This document shows, one piece after another, positions 8,592-17,817 of a stretch of 64,000 bases of DNA. The position numbers and the translations under genes are program-made. This DNA comes from Roseibium album (lineage in GTDB: Bacteria > Pseudomonadota > Alphaproteobacteria > Rhizobiales > Stappiaceae): assembly GCF_001404515.1 (NCBI RefSeq), contig NZ_CXWE01000007.1:186001-250000 (forward strand). Direction: 5' to 3'. The notes beneath the pieces were generated by a model. The model did no database searches and had not been told where the DNA came from. It was given only the letters and a program-made list of their open reading frames with translations. Each line of letters starts with the position of its first letter. The first letter of the stretch is position 1.

Positions 8592-8981
8592 GTGGCAAAA
8601 CCTGAACTTGGCACCAAGCGGCTGTGCCCGAGCTGCGGCGCCAAATACTACGATCTTCTTCGGGATCCGATTACCTGTCCGAAATGCGGCACAATCTTTG
8701 AAATCGTTACGGCGACGCGTGCGGTCAAGGCGGCCAAGGCGGAAGAGAAGCCGGTAGAAGAAGAAGAAGATGAAGACGACGCGGCGGCTCCAGAGGTCGT
8801 GAGCCTTGAAGAGGCAGATGCGGAAGCGGAAGGCTCCGAAGACGTGCCGGATATTGAAGGCGATGACGTCGAAATCGAGAGCGATGAAAGCGATGACGAC
8901 GTTTTCCTCGAAGATGAAGACGAAGACGAGGATTCCGTTCCTCCTATTCTCGTCGAAATTGAAGACGACGCCGATCAGTAA
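8592..8981 (+). CDS. TIGR02300 family zinc-ribbon acidic protein
   Basis: The 129-residue protein has an N-terminal zinc ribbon with CPSC (C12, C15) and CPKC (C29, C32) and then a long Glu/Asp-rich tail to the C terminus. This is the TIGR02300 family, small proteins found widely in Alphaproteobacteria and of unknown function. I chose GTG at 8592 because it gives MAKPELGTKR, the usual family start, and AAGGGTGAG lies just upstream; a GTG three codons earlier is possible. A terminator and tRNA-Ala follow. Confidence 0.88.
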   Translation: MAKPELGTKRLCPSCGAKYYDLLRDPITCPKCGTIFEIVTATRAVKAAKAEEKPVEEEEDEDDAAAPEVVSLEEADAEAEGSEDVPDIEGDDVEIESDESDDDVFLEDEDEDEDSVPPILVEIEDDADQ

Positions 8982-9005
8982 CGTGCTGATTTGAAAGCGT
9001 TTTTA

Positions 9006-9041
9006 TTCCGCCCGGACTTTTATGTTCCGGGCGGAAATTTT
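9006..9041 (+). terminator. Rho-independent terminator after the TIGR02300 gene
   Basis: An eleven-base perfect stem, TTCCGCCCGGA (9006-9016) and TCCGGGCGGAA (9026-9036), has a nine-base loop and is followed by ATTTTC. It begins 25 bases after the stop codon. The T run is short but the stem is very stable. Confidence 0.85.
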
Positions 9042-9056
9042 CATACAAAATTGTGC

Positions 9057-9085
9057 TTGATCTTGGAAGGCGGTGTGACTATGTT
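9057..9085 (+). promoter_or_regulatory. candidate promoter of tRNA-Ala
   Basis: TTGATC (9057-9062), a 17-base spacer and TATGTT (9080-9085) lie about 48 bases before the mature tRNA 5' end and just after the preceding terminator. Spacing is ideal and both hexamers match four to five consensus positions. Confidence 0.5.
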
Positions 9086-9133
9086 CCGCCTCCATCAGCG
9101 CCGGAGACCCAAACCGGCCAACACATGGAACAT

Positions 9134-9209
9134 GGGGCCATAGCTCAGCTGGGAGAGCGCTTCGCTGGCAGCGAAGAGGTCAGGGGTTCGATTCCCCTTG
9201 GCTCCACCA
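9134..9209 (+). tRNA. tRNA-Ala (anticodon GGC)
   Basis: The 76-base sequence folds into a full cloverleaf. The acceptor stem pairs GGGGCCA with TGGCTCC, the D arm contains AGCTCAGCTGGGAGAGC, and the anticodon arm CTTCG-CTGGCAG-CGAAG gives anticodon GGC, reading GCC. The T arm contains GGTTCGATTCC and CCA is encoded at the 3' end. No duplicated tRNA end or integrase was seen nearby. Confidence 0.97.
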
Positions 9210-9449
9210 TTCCTTTCTTTCCGGTTTCTGGTTGACTGCAAATCACTGGGCAAAGTGCGGCGCACTTCTTGTGCCTGCACGGCATGTCACGATCCGGTGT
9301 AATTCGACAGTCCTTGCCTTGCCGAAGTTTTGCAATGATAACGTCACAAGGTCTTCGTTTTCTGTGTCATAGGGCGGTCAGACCGTTTGAAAAAACACGT
9401 CTCCCGAAAGATTTGCACAACGGTCACTTGAAGGTCTGCTGAGGAGCAG

Positions 9450-10160
9450 TCACCGCGAACCCAGAATGGCGACCAGGTCGTCCTCGTTGGGCTGCTGGTG
9501 CTGAAGATTGAGGCCGGCCTGAATGTGTTCAAGGTGATGGCAAACGAGTTCGGCAGCACGCTCGGTGTCTCCCGCCGCAATGGCGTCGAGGATCTGGGCG
9601 TGTTCGTTTTCCGGGCACGTGGCGCTTCGATTTGTGCCGAACAAGCCGACAATCAGCGACGTTCTGGTAATCAATTCCCGAATGGTCTTGTTCAGGACGC
9701 TGTTGCCATATGCATTTGCGAGTTCGACATGAAACTCGCCAGACAGACGGATGATCTCGCGTCGTTCACCGACCTCACGTGCACGGTCTTCCTTCTCGAT
9801 ATGGTGCCGAAGCCCCGCGATCGCGGTTTCGTCTGACGATTTCGCCAGATTTCGCACGATCCCGGCTTCGATGAGTTTTCGAGCGGAAAAGACTTCGTCG
9901 GCCTCCCCAGGTGTCGGGCACGCCACATACGCTCCCTTGTTGGACTGAAGGTCCACGATCCCCTGGCTCGCCAGGAGCAGCAGGGCGCGTCGAACCCGCA
10001 TCCGCCCGACGCCAAAAGTCTCGCACAGTTTCGGTTCGCTCAATTTTGTGTTCGGTGCAAGCCGCTGTTCCATGACTGCGGCGTAAATTCGATTCACAAT
10101 CAGATGCTCGTCTGGTTCTGTCGAATTATTTTCCATTTTGTTCAATGAGTTAGATGGCAT
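9450..10160 (-). CDS. GntR-family regulator, FCD subfamily
   Basis: The 236-residue protein has an N-terminal winged helix (about 20-85: IYAAVMEQRLAPNTKLSEPK, CETFGVGRMRVRRALLLLAS) and a C-terminal all-helical FCD domain (about 95-220) with the ligand/metal-site blocks SGEFHVELA and ENEHAQILDAIAAGD...HHLEHI. FadR-like proteins of this group repress transport or catabolic genes and respond to small carboxylates or amino-acid-like ligands. It is divergent from the branched-chain-type ABC importer operon, which it probably controls. The start is uncertain: the next ATG (10136) would remove eight residues and neither has a strong ribosome site. Confidence 0.85.
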   Translation of the reverse strand: MPSNSLNKMENNSTEPDEHLIVNRIYAAVMEQRLAPNTKLSEPKLCETFGVGRMRVRRALLLLASQGIVDLQSNKGAYVACPTPGEADEVFSARKLIEAGIVRNLAKSSDETAIAGLRHHIEKEDRAREVGERREIIRLSGEFHVELANAYGNSVLNKTIRELITRTSLIVGLFGTNRSATCPENEHAQILDAIAAGDTERAAELVCHHLEHIQAGLNLQHQQPNEDDLVAILGSR

Positions 10161-10189
10161 GCCGATGGACTGCTCAATGTGAATTACCG

Positions 10190-10203
10190 TCCTATAGATA
10201 GGA
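10190..10203. promoter_or_regulatory. 14-bp palindrome, candidate GntR operator
   Basis: TCCTATAGATAGGA is a perfect 6+2+6 inverted repeat located 30 bases upstream of the gntR start in the divergent gap. Position and symmetry suit a dimeric repressor. It does not match the GT-N3-AC style FCD consensus, so ownership is inferred. A further pair of arms, GTTAACGA (10242-10249) and TCGTTAAC (10275-10282), lies nearer the ABC operon. Confidence 0.4.
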
Positions 10204-10379
10204 TTTCTCGCATGTCAAAGTCAACGCTTTCCATTCTCTTTGTTAACGAAGTGAATTAAAAACGTTGATAATAATCGTTAACGATTTATAACGGTAGACG
10301 TCGAACCACGAGAAGCACTCAATTTCGGCAAAGTTCGGCAGGAGGAGTCGAGCATCTGGTTTTTTGTTGGGAGGAACAA

Positions 10380-11564
10380 ATGAAGAGAAGACACTTTTTA
10401 GGCGCATCGCTTTTGACCGCCGTCCTTGCGACGACAACATCGATTGCGCTCGCGGAAAATCCGGTCCTGAAAATCGGTTTCGTGGGAGTGACCAGCGGTC
10501 CGGCGGCCGCATGGGGAATTTCAAATCAGCGTTCGATGGAAACCCGCGCTGAGTGGATCAACGAAACGGGTGGCTACACGATCGGTGACACCACTTACGA
10601 CATCGAGATCGTTTCCTTTGATGATCAGAAGGATCCCAAGCGTGCAATCGCCGGCATGGAAAAAATGGCGCAGGAAGGCATCCACTATGTCGTGGGACCA
10701 AACGTGGATGATGGCGCTGCGGCGGTCCGTCCGGTCGCGGAGGCCAAGGGGATCATGTATTTCCCTTACGCCTTTCCAAAAGAACTCTACACCGCACCGG
10801 CGTCCAACGCGGTTCTTGGGATGGTCGCAAACTATCAGTCGGGACCTGCAATTTACAAACACCTCAAGGAAAAGGAAGGTGTGAACACCGTCGCATTCAT
10901 TGCGGCGAACGAATCCGACCCGCTCAGTCAGCGTGACGGAGGTTTGGCCGCAGCTGAAGCCCTTGGTCTGGAAGTCGTTTCCGACAACGTCACCTACCAG
11001 GTCGACACGACCGACTTCACGCCGGTTCTGACCCCCGTCATCCGTACGCAGCCCGATCTACTGGTTCTGTCCGGTGTGTCACCTGCCAACGCCCCGCAGC
11101 TGATCCGTTCAGCGCGCGAGCTCGGCTTCCAGGGATTGATCTCGACCGAAACCGCTCAGGACGCGACTGTTCTGCGGGAAGGTGCCGGGGAACTGGCCAA
11201 CGGCTTTATTTCCGTCGGTGGTGCATCCACACCGGAAATCGCATCGGATGCGATGAAGGAATTTGTCGAACGCTATACAAAGATGTTCGGCGAATACAAC
11301 GATGAGTCGAATACCAAGGTCTATGCTCTGGAATATATTCTGGAAACGCTCAAGGCGAATCCGTCGGCAATCGACAATGTCAAGGAATTCCAGTCCACCA
11401 TGGACACGTTCGAGGCGTCTAACCCCTACATGAAGGGCGATGCGAAGCTGCGCTATGTCGGAACATCTTCGTTCGGTCAGAAGCGCCAGGTTGCTGTTCC
11501 CCTTGTGGTGAATGTCTACCAGGATGGTGAGTTCAAAACGCTCTTTGTCGCTGAAGTCGACTAA
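10380..11564 (+). CDS. branched-chain-type ABC transporter substrate-binding protein
   Basis: The 394-residue protein has a signal sequence (MKRRHFLGASLLTAVLATTTSIALA) with paired arginines and a probable cleavage after residue 25, then a periplasmic type I binding fold. The blocks LKIGFVGVTSGPAAAWG, YDIEIVSFDDQKDPKRAIAG and PDLLVLSGVSPANAPQLIRSA are typical of LivJ/amide/urea binding proteins. It captures a solute for the LivHMGF-type permease encoded next. The ATG follows GGGAGGAAC. The ligand is not evident; the neighbouring racemase and amidase suggest an amide-, hydantoin- or amino-acid-derived compound. Confidence 0.88.
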   Translation: MKRRHFLGASLLTAVLATTTSIALAENPVLKIGFVGVTSGPAAAWGISNQRSMETRAEWINETGGYTIGDTTYDIEIVSFDDQKDPKRAIAGMEKMAQEGIHYVVGPNVDDGAAAVRPVAEAKGIMYFPYAFPKELYTAPASNAVLGMVANYQSGPAIYKHLKEKEGVNTVAFIAANESDPLSQRDGGLAAAEALGLEVVSDNVTYQVDTTDFTPVLTPVIRTQPDLLVLSGVSPANAPQLIRSARELGFQGLISTETAQDATVLREGAGELANGFISVGGASTPEIASDAMKEFVERYTKMFGEYNDESNTKVYALEYILETLKANPSAIDNVKEFQSTMDTFEASNPYMKGDAKLRYVGTSSFGQKRQVAVPLVVNVYQDGEFKTLFVAEVD

Positions 11565-11656
11565 GCCGGTCTTTCTGCTCGGGTTTTGAGCTGGACCAGC
11601 GTTTTTCCCGGGCCGATCCTGCGGCCCGGGACACCGGAACCATTCACGGGACTCTC

Positions 11657-12526
11657 ATGGAACAGATTCTAGCAAATGGCATATACCTGGGTGCGCAATA
11701 CGCGATGATCGCCCTTGGCCTGACGTTGATTTTCGCCTTGATGAACGTACTGAATTTTGCTCACGGGCAGATGTATGTTCTCGGCGGCTTCGTCACCTAT
11801 ACATTCTACGGGCAGCTCGGCTGGCCATTCGTGGTCGCACTGCTGGCATCCTGCGTTACGCTGGCCGTGCTGGGGGCGCTGATCGAAAAATTTCTGTTTG
11901 CACCTGTCATAAGACGTTCTTCACGCGAAGAAAGCACGATGTTGTTGGCGGCAGGGCTGGCGTTCTTTTTCGACGCTATCATCCTGCTGGTCTTTGGCGA
12001 AAAGCAACGCGGCGTTCCCAAGATCGTGAATGGCGTCCTGAACTGGGATTTCCGGATCATCATGCCCTATGACCGGATACTGATCTGCTTTCTGGCGATA
12101 TTGTCGATCGTCGGGTTCATCGTCTTCATGCAGTATTCCAAGACCGGGCGGGCGCTGCGTGCACTTGCGCAAGACAGGACCGCAGCTCAGCTCATGGGAG
12201 TGAACGTCGAACGTTATTCCATGATCGGATTTGCCATCGGAGCAATGCTGGCCGGCCTGGTCGGCGGTCTGCTGGTGACGATCACCGGTGTCAATCTCGG
12301 CATGGGCGGACCGACGTCGATCAAGGCCTTCATGATGGTGATGATCGGCGGCGCAGGTGTGATTTCGGGTGCGATCGCCGGCGGAATCATCCTGGGTTTC
12401 ATGGAGGCGATAGGCCTGGCAGTACTCTCGCAATACGGCGATATCACCTATCTGCTTATCTTCGTGTCCTTGATGATCTTTCTGGCCATCCGTCCGCAGG
12501 GACTGATGGGCAAGCCCTGGGGGTAA
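11657..12526 (+). CDS. livH: branched-chain-type ABC transporter permease (LivH family)
   Basis: The 289-residue protein has about eight hydrophobic segments and the LivH landmarks GLTLIFALMNVLNFAHGQMY near the N terminus and the cytoplasmic loop RALAQDRTAAQLMGVNVER (about 170-188), which contacts the ATPase. It forms half of the membrane channel with the following LivM-type protein. Its ATG has only a weak ribosome site. It lies 92 bases after the binding protein and four bases before the next gene. Confidence 0.92.
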   Translation: MEQILANGIYLGAQYAMIALGLTLIFALMNVLNFAHGQMYVLGGFVTYTFYGQLGWPFVVALLASCVTLAVLGALIEKFLFAPVIRRSSREESTMLLAAGLAFFFDAIILLVFGEKQRGVPKIVNGVLNWDFRIIMPYDRILICFLAILSIVGFIVFMQYSKTGRALRALAQDRTAAQLMGVNVERYSMIGFAIGAMLAGLVGGLLVTITGVNLGMGGPTSIKAFMMVMIGGAGVISGAIAGGIILGFMEAIGLAVLSQYGDITYLLIFVSLMIFLAIRPQGLMGKPWG

Positions 12527-12530
12527 GCCG

Positions 12531-13517
12531 ATGCCAAGACTGTCAATGATCCAGTGGACGGGCCTTTTGGTGTTTCTGATCGCCGTCTTTGTTCTTGTCC
12601 CGGCCTATATCGCGGCTTCGGGAAGAACCGACTTTTACTACACCCTGACATCGGTTGCCCTGCTGTCGATTGCGAGTGCCGGTGTCTGGCTGACTTTCTA
12701 CATCGGCCGCATCAATATCGGTCAGGGTGCGTTCGCCCTGATCGGGGCTTACGTGTCTGCAATTCTGGTCACGAAGGCCGGCATTTCATTCTGGCTATCA
12801 TTGCCTCTGGCAGGATTGTTTGCCGCCTTAGTATCGGTTTTGATCGGAGTGCCGATCCTAAGGCTGCGCGGTGTCTATTTCGCGATGATCACGCTTGTCC
12901 TGACCCAGGTCGTTACACTCACGGCCCTCGCACTGCCGGTCACCAATGGCGCAAAAGGGATCACGTCCATTCCCTTGCCGGGGGAGATCTCGGTATTTGG
13001 ACTGACGGTTATTCCGGATTTTGCGGGTCTGGAAAATCCGCGCCTCGCTTTCTACTACACATCCTGCGCACTGATGGTGCTGACCTTTGCCGCAATGTAC
13101 CGGTTGGTGAATTCACGGCTCGGCCATCTGTGCCGCTCGATGCAGCAAAACGAGGAACTGGCCAGCTCGATCGGCGTCAACATCGCCTATATTCGCGTCA
13201 TTGTGTTTGCGATTTCCTCCTTCCTTGGCGGTATAGGCGGGGCGATGTTCGGATCGATCGCACAATCGGTCTATCCCTCCAGTTTTCAGGTCACCGACAG
13301 CGTGAATTTCATGCTGAACTGTTTCCTGGGCGGCCTGGGCTATGTGTTCGGCCCGATGCTGGGAACGCTTGTTCTTTATTTCGGCTGGGATCTTCTTTTC
13401 GAGCTCGGGCGGTATCAGCTGCTTGTCTATTCCGGATTGCTGATCATCCTGATGCTCTTCCTGCCTAATGGCCTGCTGAGCCTCAGGATACGCGGCAAGG
13501 GAGTTGCAGGCAGATGA
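12531..13517 (+). CDS. livM: branched-chain-type ABC transporter permease (LivM family)
   Basis: The 328-residue membrane protein carries YIGRINIGQGAFALIGAY near residue 60 and the ATPase-contact loop GHLCRSMQQNEELASSIGVN (about 200-219), as in LivM. About ten hydrophobic segments are visible. It pairs with the LivH-type permease. Its end overlaps the start of the LivG-type gene by four bases, supporting one transcript. Confidence 0.92.
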   Translation: MPRLSMIQWTGLLVFLIAVFVLVPAYIAASGRTDFYYTLTSVALLSIASAGVWLTFYIGRINIGQGAFALIGAYVSAILVTKAGISFWLSLPLAGLFAALVSVLIGVPILRLRGVYFAMITLVLTQVVTLTALALPVTNGAKGITSIPLPGEISVFGLTVIPDFAGLENPRLAFYYTSCALMVLTFAAMYRLVNSRLGHLCRSMQQNEELASSIGVNIAYIRVIVFAISSFLGGIGGAMFGSIAQSVYPSSFQVTDSVNFMLNCFLGGLGYVFGPMLGTLVLYFGWDLLFELGRYQLLVYSGLLIILMLFLPNGLLSLRIRGKGVAGR

Positions 13518-14296
13518 GCAATCTTCTCGAAGTTCGCCACGTGACCAGGAAGTTCGGCGGCCTGACGGCCAACAACAATATATCTTTCAGTGTGAACGAA
13601 AACGAGATCCTGTCCGTCATTGGCCCGAACGGGGCGGGCAAGAGCACCTTGTTCAAGATGATCTCGTCATTCCTTCCCACATCGTCCGGCGAGGTCCTGT
13701 ACAGGGGCGAGCGCATCTCCAACCTGAAGCCTCATACCGTCGCCAGGATGGGTGTCGTGCGTACGTTCCAGGAAACAACCATTTTCAAGTCGATGACGGT
13801 GCGCGAGAGCATTGTGGTCGCACAGCACCTGCGCGCGAAGGCCTCTCTTGCCGGATACTTCTGGGGCACGAAGTCCGCTCGCGAGGACGTGGAGAGTTTC
13901 GGCCGTTATGCGGATGACCTGATTGACTTTCTCGGCATCTCCGCGATCCGCAACGAACTGGCGTCCAACCTTCCGCAAGGCAACCTGCGCGCGCTTGGTC
14001 TTGCGATCGGTCTTGCGACTGACCCCAAGGTTTTGCTGCTGGATGAGCCTTTCGCCGGGATGAACCACGACGAAACCATGCGAATGGTTCAACTGGTGCG
14101 CAAGGTGCGCGATGACCGTGGTGTGACGGTTTTACTTGTCGAACATGACATGCCTGCCGTGATGAGCATTTCCGATCGGATCATAGTGCTGAATTTCGGC
14201 GAAATGATCGCCGAAGGGACTCCAACGGAAATCCAGAACAATCAAAAGGTCATCGAAGCCTATCTGGGCAGCGCCGATGACGAGATCGGAATCTGA
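13514..14296 (+). CDS. livG: branched-chain-type ABC transporter ATPase (LivG family)
   Basis: The 260-residue ATPase has Walker A GPNGAGKST near residue 37, a Q-loop TFQETTIF, Walker B VLLLDEP and switch His in LLVEHDMP. The ABC signature region reads LPQGNLRALGLAIGLATDP where LivG proteins usually have LPYGxQRRLEIARALA, so the signature motif is noticeably divergent. It powers transport together with the LivF-type subunit. The start overlaps the livM stop. Confidence 0.9.
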   Translation: MSNLLEVRHVTRKFGGLTANNNISFSVNENEILSVIGPNGAGKSTLFKMISSFLPTSSGEVLYRGERISNLKPHTVARMGVVRTFQETTIFKSMTVRESIVVAQHLRAKASLAGYFWGTKSAREDVESFGRYADDLIDFLGISAIRNELASNLPQGNLRALGLAIGLATDPKVLLLDEPFAGMNHDETMRMVQLVRKVRDDRGVTVLLVEHDMPAVMSISDRIIVLNFGEMIAEGTPTEIQNNQKVIEAYLGSADDEIGI

Positions 14297-14299
14297 GCC

Positions 14300-15022
14300 A
14301 TGGCCAAGATGTTGGATTTCGCAAATGTCGAGCTTTACTACGATCACGTTTATGCGCTCAAGGGCGTATCGATCGACCTGGAACAGGGCGAGACCGTCGC
14401 GTTGATCGGTTCCAACGGCGCCGGAAAAAGCTCAATCCTGCGTGCGATCACCGGGTTGTCTAGGATCAGGTCCGGATCGATTTCCTTTGAAGGGGAACAG
14501 ATTGACGGAACCAACGCCGCCGATATCGTTGCCAGGGGGATCGCCATGGTACCCGAAGGCCGGCGTGTGTTTCCCCTCATGTCGGTCAAGGACAACCTGA
14601 TGATGGGCGCCTTCACGCGCACCGACAGGTCCGGTATCCGGGATACGCTCGATTCGGTGCTTGAACGATTCCCTCGGCTAAAGGAGCGATATGCGCAAAG
14701 CGCCGGAACACTTTCCGGCGGCGAACAGCAGATGATGGTGATCGGACGGGCGCTGATGGCAAAACCGCGTCTCTTGCTCCTCGATGAACCATCCTTGGGT
14801 ATCGCACCGAAACTCGTTCAGGATATCGCCCGTTCCATCGTCGCAATCAATCGTGACGAAGGCGTTTCGGTTCTGCTTGTTGAACAGAATTCTCGCATGG
14901 CATTGTCGATCTCGAACAGGGCATATGCGCTCACGACGGGTAACGTCGTTATCTCCGGAAACTCCAAAGAGCTGTTAACTGATCCTCGGATCAAGGCCGC
15001 CTATCTCGGCGGGGAAGTGTGA
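14300..15022 (+). CDS. livF: branched-chain-type ABC transporter ATPase (LivF family)
   Basis: The 240-residue ATPase has Walker A GSNGAGKSS (about 37-45), an intact signature LSGGEQQMMVIGRALM, Walker B RLLLLDEPSLG and the switch His region VLLVEQN (Gln in place of His, usual for LivF). It begins three bases after livG. The heterodimer partner has a divergent signature, so the canonical ATP site is likely the one completed by this subunit's signature. Confidence 0.92.
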   Translation: MAKMLDFANVELYYDHVYALKGVSIDLEQGETVALIGSNGAGKSSILRAITGLSRIRSGSISFEGEQIDGTNAADIVARGIAMVPEGRRVFPLMSVKDNLMMGAFTRTDRSGIRDTLDSVLERFPRLKERYAQSAGTLSGGEQQMMVIGRALMAKPRLLLLDEPSLGIAPKLVQDIARSIVAINRDEGVSVLLVEQNSRMALSISNRAYALTTGNVVISGNSKELLTDPRIKAAYLGGEV

Positions 15023-15029
15023 TGCTGCC

Positions 15030-15707
15030 ATGAAAATTCTTGTGGTCAATCCAAACACGACACAATCGATGACCCGAAAGATTGAAGCGGTGGCGCGCGC
15101 TGCCGTTCATCCCGAAACAGAGATCATTGCAACCAGTTCGAAAGATGGGCCTCCGAGCATCCAGGGCTTTCTGGATGTGTCCACCTGTGTGCCCGGTCTG
15201 TTGGCCGAGGTCGCTCGGCACCCGGATGTCGACGCGATTGTCGTTGCCTGCTTCGACGACACCGGCGTGGACGCGGTCCGCTGTCTCACCACCGCGCCGG
15301 TGATCGGCGTCGGCGAGGCGGCCTATCACGCGGCGGCCATGATCAGTCCGAAGTTCAGCGTCATCACCACCATGTCCAGGTCTTTGCCGGGCCTGGAAGC
15401 CAACCTGATGCGGTACGGGTTGGACCGGAGGTGCGTCAGGGTGCGTGCGACCGACGTTCCGGTCCTGAAGCTTGAGGAAATGGACCCCGGCACGCTCGAC
15501 AAGATCCGGGCGGAAGTCAAATGTGCCATCGAGCAGGACCGGGCGGAAGCCATTGTCCTGGGGTGCGCCGGCATGAGCGATCTGATGACGCAACTGTCTC
15601 GGGAATTCGGTGTTCCGGTAGTTGACGGTGTCGCCTGCGCGGTCACGTTCGCGGAGGCACTCGTGAAGGCAAATCTGTCGACGTCAAAGTCCTGCTCCTA
15701 TGCGTGA
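15030..15707 (+). CDS. Asp/Glu/hydantoin racemase family protein
   Basis: The 225-residue protein begins MKILVVNPNTTQSMT, typical of hydantoin/allantoin racemases, and has the two family cysteines C74 (VVACFDDTG) and C179 (LGCAGMSD) that act as acid/base pair in cofactor-independent racemisation. It would racemise a hydantoin, allantoin-like compound or an amino acid in the cytoplasm. It follows livF by seven bases and is the last gene of the ABC operon, which suggests it acts on the imported compound. The exact substrate cannot be read from sequence. Confidence 0.85.
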   Translation: MKILVVNPNTTQSMTRKIEAVARAAVHPETEIIATSSKDGPPSIQGFLDVSTCVPGLLAEVARHPDVDAIVVACFDDTGVDAVRCLTTAPVIGVGEAAYHAAAMISPKFSVITTMSRSLPGLEANLMRYGLDRRCVRVRATDVPVLKLEEMDPGTLDKIRAEVKCAIEQDRAEAIVLGCAGMSDLMTQLSREFGVPVVDGVACAVTFAEALVKANLSTSKSCSYA

Positions 15708-15766
15708 TGCCGGTTCCATCGCGTGTCCCTGGCCTCGGCGCACCGGTTTGCGCACTCGATGTTCAC

Positions 15767-16669
15767 TTATGATAGCTCGTCCGAAAGCCATGAAAGCAGC
15801 TTGCCGGTGTCGGAATGGGATGCACGGGTTGGTCCGCGATAAACCGAGATTTCAGCGGGCCGGGTCACAAATTCCTTGCAGGGTCTGATGAGTTTGTTTT
15901 CTTCAATCATCGTCTGCGTCGTTCGGCGCCAGCCGAGCGCGACACCCTGGCCCGCAACGGCTGCCTGAAGGGCAACCGGGTAGCTGTCGAACTGAACATG
16001 ACGCGAGCGTTTGGGCTCCTTCGCTTCAACGGCTTCGAACCAGCCTGACCAGTCCATCCAGTCCTGGGGAATGACCCGATGTGACAGCAGCGGATAGGCA
16101 GCGAGTTCCCGGGGTTTCAATATCCGTTTCTGCGCCTTCAAGAGCTTGGGTGCACACACCGGAAATATGTCGTCCGATGCCGTAAATGCCAGTCTCGCAG
16201 TGCCGGACGGCCGACCGGTTGTTTGGACGGCCACATCGAAATGTTCATTTGCCTCGGTAATCGGATTGAGTGAGCTGACAACTCTCAGTTCAATCCCCGG
16301 ATGGCGCTCATGAAAACGTGCAAGCCGTGGCATCAGCCAGTAAAAGGCCTCGCATAACTGGCAGTGCAGAACCAGCTCCTCTGACCGTCCGACGCCTCTT
16401 AGCAGTGCCATTTCCTCGGCGATATCAGTGAGTGCGCGGCTCACGACCTGGCCAAGCCTGTGTCCTTCATTCGTAACAAAGACCGCTCTGTTCCGGCGCT
16501 CGAAAAGAGTCGTTCCCAGCTCTTGTTCGAGTTGGGCAATTTGCTTGCTGACCGCTGTTTGGGTCATGCCGAGTTCGTCTGCAGCGCGTGAAAAACTTTC
16601 AAGCCGCACAGCAGCTTCAAAAGGTTTAAGGCGGGAAAGCGGCGGGAGCGAGTGGCGCAAATTTTTCAT
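15767..16669 (-). CDS. LysR-family transcriptional regulator (GcvA-like)
   Basis: The 300-residue protein has the LysR winged helix at residues 10-70 (FEAAVRLESFSRAADELGMT, QTAVSKQIAQLEQELGTTLF) and a periplasmic-binding-like effector domain from about residue 95. The N terminus LPPLSRLKPFEAAVR resembles GcvA-type members. It is convergent with the racemase gene and divergent from the DMT transporter at 16801, its most likely target. The effector is unknown. Confidence 0.88.
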   Translation of the reverse strand: MKNLRHSLPPLSRLKPFEAAVRLESFSRAADELGMTQTAVSKQIAQLEQELGTTLFERRNRAVFVTNEGHRLGQVVSRALTDIAEEMALLRGVGRSEELVLHCQLCEAFYWLMPRLARFHERHPGIELRVVSSLNPITEANEHFDVAVQTTGRPSGTARLAFTASDDIFPVCAPKLLKAQKRILKPRELAAYPLLSHRVIPQDWMDWSGWFEAVEAKEPKRSRHVQFDSYPVALQAAVAGQGVALGWRRTTQTMIEENKLIRPCKEFVTRPAEISVYRGPTRASHSDTGKLLSWLSDELS

Positions 16670-16800
16670 AACCTAGGCTCATGCAAAAACGCGGAAATAT
16701 CGCTTTTTTACAATATCTATCCATGATTTCAAATACGAAGCACGTAGCCGGTCACATACCGTGCCTGCATAGCTGATCCATCGAACAGCCGGAGTTGCAA

Positions 16801-17769
16801 ATGTCGTCCACTGCAAGGATTGGACTTATGTATTGTCTCGTCTTCGTTTCCCTGGAGGCTTTTCAGGCAGTTTACCTCGGGGCGGTTTTCCAGAAAGTCG
16901 ACTCGTTTTTGGTTGGGGCGTGGGTGTTCGGTATTTCTGTCGTCGGCTGCACTGTGATGACTGCCATTTTCCGGCCTGACGAGCTTGCAGTGTCATTGAG
17001 GGCGTGGAGAATTGTACTCGCACTCAATCTGTTCGCAGCGGTGACGTGGTGCACCTATTTCCTGGCAGTTCAGCTTATCGAACCGGCGATTGTATTCACG
17101 ATTTTTTCGGGCATGGTCCCGATGGGTACGGTTCTGGCGAAACTGATTGGTTTGCCGGAGGCCTCGTCCTTCAGGCGGAAGTCGGTTGATCTGGGCAACA
17201 TCCTGATTTTCCTGGCGATCTTGTTTCTCGCTGCAATAACGGTTTTGGGCTTCTCCGGATTTGTGCGTGGAGGCTGGCTAATGGCTGTGGCTGGTGTTGT
17301 CTTGTCTGCGCTTTCGGGCACCTGCACGGCCTTTGTCATTCTTTTTTCCGTACGCCTGAACGGTCATGGCGTGGGCCCGTTGGCACAATTCGGATTTCGT
17401 TTCTTGCTGTATACGTGTCTTGCCCTGATCGCGTTCGCGGCAGGTTTGGACGACAAGGGAGATCACACCGTAGCCGCGGATTTAGCCCTGGTTGTCCTGA
17501 TCGGATTGGCCGTCATTGCCTTTCCCCTCTATCTTGTTCAACGGGCAATCCCGCTCCTGCATGCGTCGGTGATAGCTGCCATGACGGCCCTGGGCCCGGT
17601 AATGGTGTTTTTGATGCAATTGATGGAAAGACGGGTCGACTATTCGGGGGCGACGCTTGTGGGAGTGAGTATCTACATGGCTGGTGCCTTGCTCGCGGTT
17701 TTCGGTGCGACGCGACCGGCGGCAGGTTCTTTCAGTCCAGGCACGGACAGTCAAAGTAACTGTCATTGA
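16801..17769 (+). CDS. EamA/DMT-superfamily transporter
   Basis: The roughly 322-residue protein is almost entirely hydrophobic with about ten predicted membrane segments in two repeats, as in drug/metabolite transporters. The pairs FTIFSGMVPMGTVLAKLIG and IPLLHASVIAAMTALGPVMV are the repeat-end signatures. The ATG at 16801 has GGAG six bases upstream; a TTG two codons earlier is less likely. It is divergent from the LysR gene and probably exports a metabolite under its control. The substrate is unknown. Confidence 0.82.
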   Translation: MSSTARIGLMYCLVFVSLEAFQAVYLGAVFQKVDSFLVGAWVFGISVVGCTVMTAIFRPDELAVSLRAWRIVLALNLFAAVTWCTYFLAVQLIEPAIVFTIFSGMVPMGTVLAKLIGLPEASSFRRKSVDLGNILIFLAILFLAAITVLGFSGFVRGGWLMAVAGVVLSALSGTCTAFVILFSVRLNGHGVGPLAQFGFRFLLYTCLALIAFAAGLDDKGDHTVAADLALVVLIGLAVIAFPLYLVQRAIPLLHASVIAAMTALGPVMVFLMQLMERRVDYSGATLVGVSIYMAGALLAVFGATRPAAGSFSPGTDSQSNCH

Positions 17770-17817
17770 GTTCAGAAAATGCAAATCTGGTTTTCTCGTC
17801 CGGCGTTTTGTCGCAGA

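Noticed and set aside
9134..9449. tRNA-Ala as an integration site for a genomic island
   Set aside because: No integrase gene, no repeat of the tRNA 3' end and no composition shift were seen downstream.
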